DNA from: UBA4733 sp036734945
GTDB taxonomy: Bacteria > Chloroflexota > UBA4733
Assembly (NCBI GenBank): GCA_036734945.1
Contig: DAIMXP010000005.1
Span: 1-64,000 of the forward strand
DNA length: 64,000 bases
Reading direction: 5' to 3'
The number at the start of each line of letters is the position of its first letter. Positions within the stretch are counted from its first letter, which is position 1. Below, piece after piece: positions 63,139 through 64,000 of the stretch. The position numbers and the translations under genes were made by a program. The notes beneath the pieces were generated by a model that was given only the letters and a program-made list of their open reading frames with translations, was not told where the DNA came from and did not search any database.

Positions 63139-64000
63139 CTACAAGTGCCCTTCCAGCGTGGGTCGGTCGGTCGATCCGAACGAGACGTTCGCTTGCTGCT
63201 CCACGCTCAGGCTGTCGCCATCGAACCGGCAAGTGAGCGTCCGCCGAAAAGGCGTCTCGTACCAGCAGAGTTGGGCAACGTAGGTCTGCTTATCAGTCCA
63301 GGCGCCGCTTGCCGCAACTTGCCAGGGGGCGGCACTGGCCATCGTGTCCCGGCGGCGCGCCGAAAACTCGATGGCGGCTGCGCCCGGCACCCATGCTTGA
63401 TAGCCACAGGCGATGCGTTGTTCGCCCTGATCGTTGTGGATGGTGAGTAAGGTATCCTCGTCGCGGAAATCGAAGCGGATCGACGCGATCCCGTCCGCGT
63501 TCTCGCGCACATGGAAAGTCTGGCCGGAAACGCGCGTAGCAACGCCCGACGTGCTCCGCCCGGCGGGAGGAAGCAGCCGCAAGCTCCCGAGGCGCTCGGT
63601 GAGGGCCTGCTGTGCCGGGCGATCTTCTGGTAGAGGAGCCGGCCCCATTGCTGGGAGAAGATGCTGCCAGACGAGATCGAGGACGCGCTGCATGCTGGGG
63701 ACGCCGCTGGCAATGGCGAGCACCGCCTCCTGTTCGGGCATCACGATGCAGAACTGGCCGAAAGCGCCGTCTCCGCGATAGGCGCCGTGACGGCAGCGCC
63801 AGAACTGGTAGCCGTAGCCCTGTTCCCAATCGATATTGGTGGAGGGACCATTCGCCACCTGGCGCGCCGTCGCCTCTTGTACCCACGCCGCTGGGATCAG
63901 GCGACTACCCTGCCACTCGCCCTGTTGCAGGTACAACTGGCCGAAGCGCGCGATCGCCTCGGTCGTGAGACTCAGGCCGGTACCGCCCAGGTCGACGCCC
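63139..64000 (-). CDS. serine beta-lactamase-fold hydrolase, cut by the window edge
   Basis: The minus-strand frame continues to the right end of the window. The visible part resembles the C-terminal half of class C beta-lactamase-related hydrolases: GGTGLSLTTEAIARFGQLYLQQ, GSRLIPAAWVQEATARQ and GYGYQFWRCRHGAYRGDGAFGQFCIVMPE, where the HxG triad segment would be expected. A C-terminal beta domain of about 130 residues follows. The N-terminal SxxK motif lies outside the window. Confidence 0.82.
   Translation of the reverse strand, partial: GVDLGGTGLSLTTEAIARFGQLYLQQGEWQGSRLIPAAWVQEATARQVANGPSTNIDWEQGYGYQFWRCRHGAYRGDGAFGQFCIVMPEQEAVLAIASGVPSMQRVLDLVWQHLLPAMGPAPLPEDRPAQQALTERLGSLRLLPPAGRSTSGVATRVSGQTFHVRENADGIASIRFDFRDEDTLLTIHNDQGEQRIACGYQAWVPGAAAIEFSARRRDTMASAAPWQVAASGAWTDKQTYVAQLCWYETPFRRTLTCRFDGDSLSVEQQANVSFGSTDRPTLEGHL

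Overview
The window is about 64 kb of GC-rich (roughly 60-65% by eye) bacterial chromosome. I recognise no phage or plasmid backbone and no rRNA or tRNA. The gene set points to the phylum Chloroflexota: four Uma2-type endonuclease-like proteins, an F420-dependent NADP reductase homologue, a CIRCE-controlled groES-groEL pair, an ileS gene behind a T-box leader of the type common in high-GC Gram-positives, a Gram-positive-style SOS box (GAAC-N4-GTTC) and a DtxR/IdeR-like palindrome before an iron permease. I cannot fix class or genus from the sequence.

Layout. 1-0.84 kb: no confident gene, but a solitary hairpin shaped like a type I-E CRISPR repeat. 0.84-3.35 kb: UbiA prenyltransferase and methyltransferase (coupled), then a Uma2 protein. 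3.45-5.65 kb: groES-groEL with promoter, CIRCE and terminator. 5.66-7.86 kb: an orphan solute-binding lipoprotein and a second lipoprotein. 8.0-13.9 kb: a double-length UvrA (two complete UvrA units in one chain) behind an SOS-controlled promoter. 14-26.9 kb: MFS exporter, Gfo/Idh dehydrogenase, two overlapping sulfatase-fold genes, receiver-domain protein, ArsB-type permease, VOC dioxygenase, xylose-isomerase-like protein, RimI-like acetyltransferase and SDR. 27-38 kb: toxin-antitoxin pairs, QueG, another Uma2, a second isomerase-like protein, DUF1015, F420/NADP reductase and T-box-ileS. 38-45 kb: Ada-AraC-AlkA fusion overlapping ogt, FTR1 iron permease, a second ParDE pair, a phosphotransferase and a uracil-DNA glycosylase. 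45-49.4 kb: broken DUF2089 regulator followed by two overlapping ABC exporter half-transporters. 49.5-58.7 kb: an accessory zone of toxin-antitoxin modules, truncated genes and gene chimeras around an RNA ligase, a small P-loop kinase and an SDR-DUF4253 fusion. 58.7-64 kb: nucleoside phosphorylase, two more Uma2 genes, a conserved protein of unknown function, a frameshifted RraA-like gene and the end of a beta-lactamase-fold protein cut by the window edge.

Genes that appear to work together: UvrA, Ada-AlkA, Ogt and uracil-DNA glycosylase form a DNA-repair set. Gfo/Idh, the two isomerase-like TIM barrels, SDR, VOC protein, sulfatases and solute-binding lipoprotein suggest use of modified sugars or plant-derived compounds. 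At least seven toxin-antitoxin-like modules, including two close ParDE paralogues and two DUF1778-GNAT paralogues, are spread across the window. The second half shows active decay: a regulator, a LOG protein, a PIN toxin, nucleotidyltransferases, a cyclase-like gene and an RraA homologue are all truncated or frameshifted.

All calls come from reading the sequence and recalling family motifs; no searches were run. Starts were moved from the longest ORF to the codon with the best Shine-Dalgarno sequence wherever one was clear.
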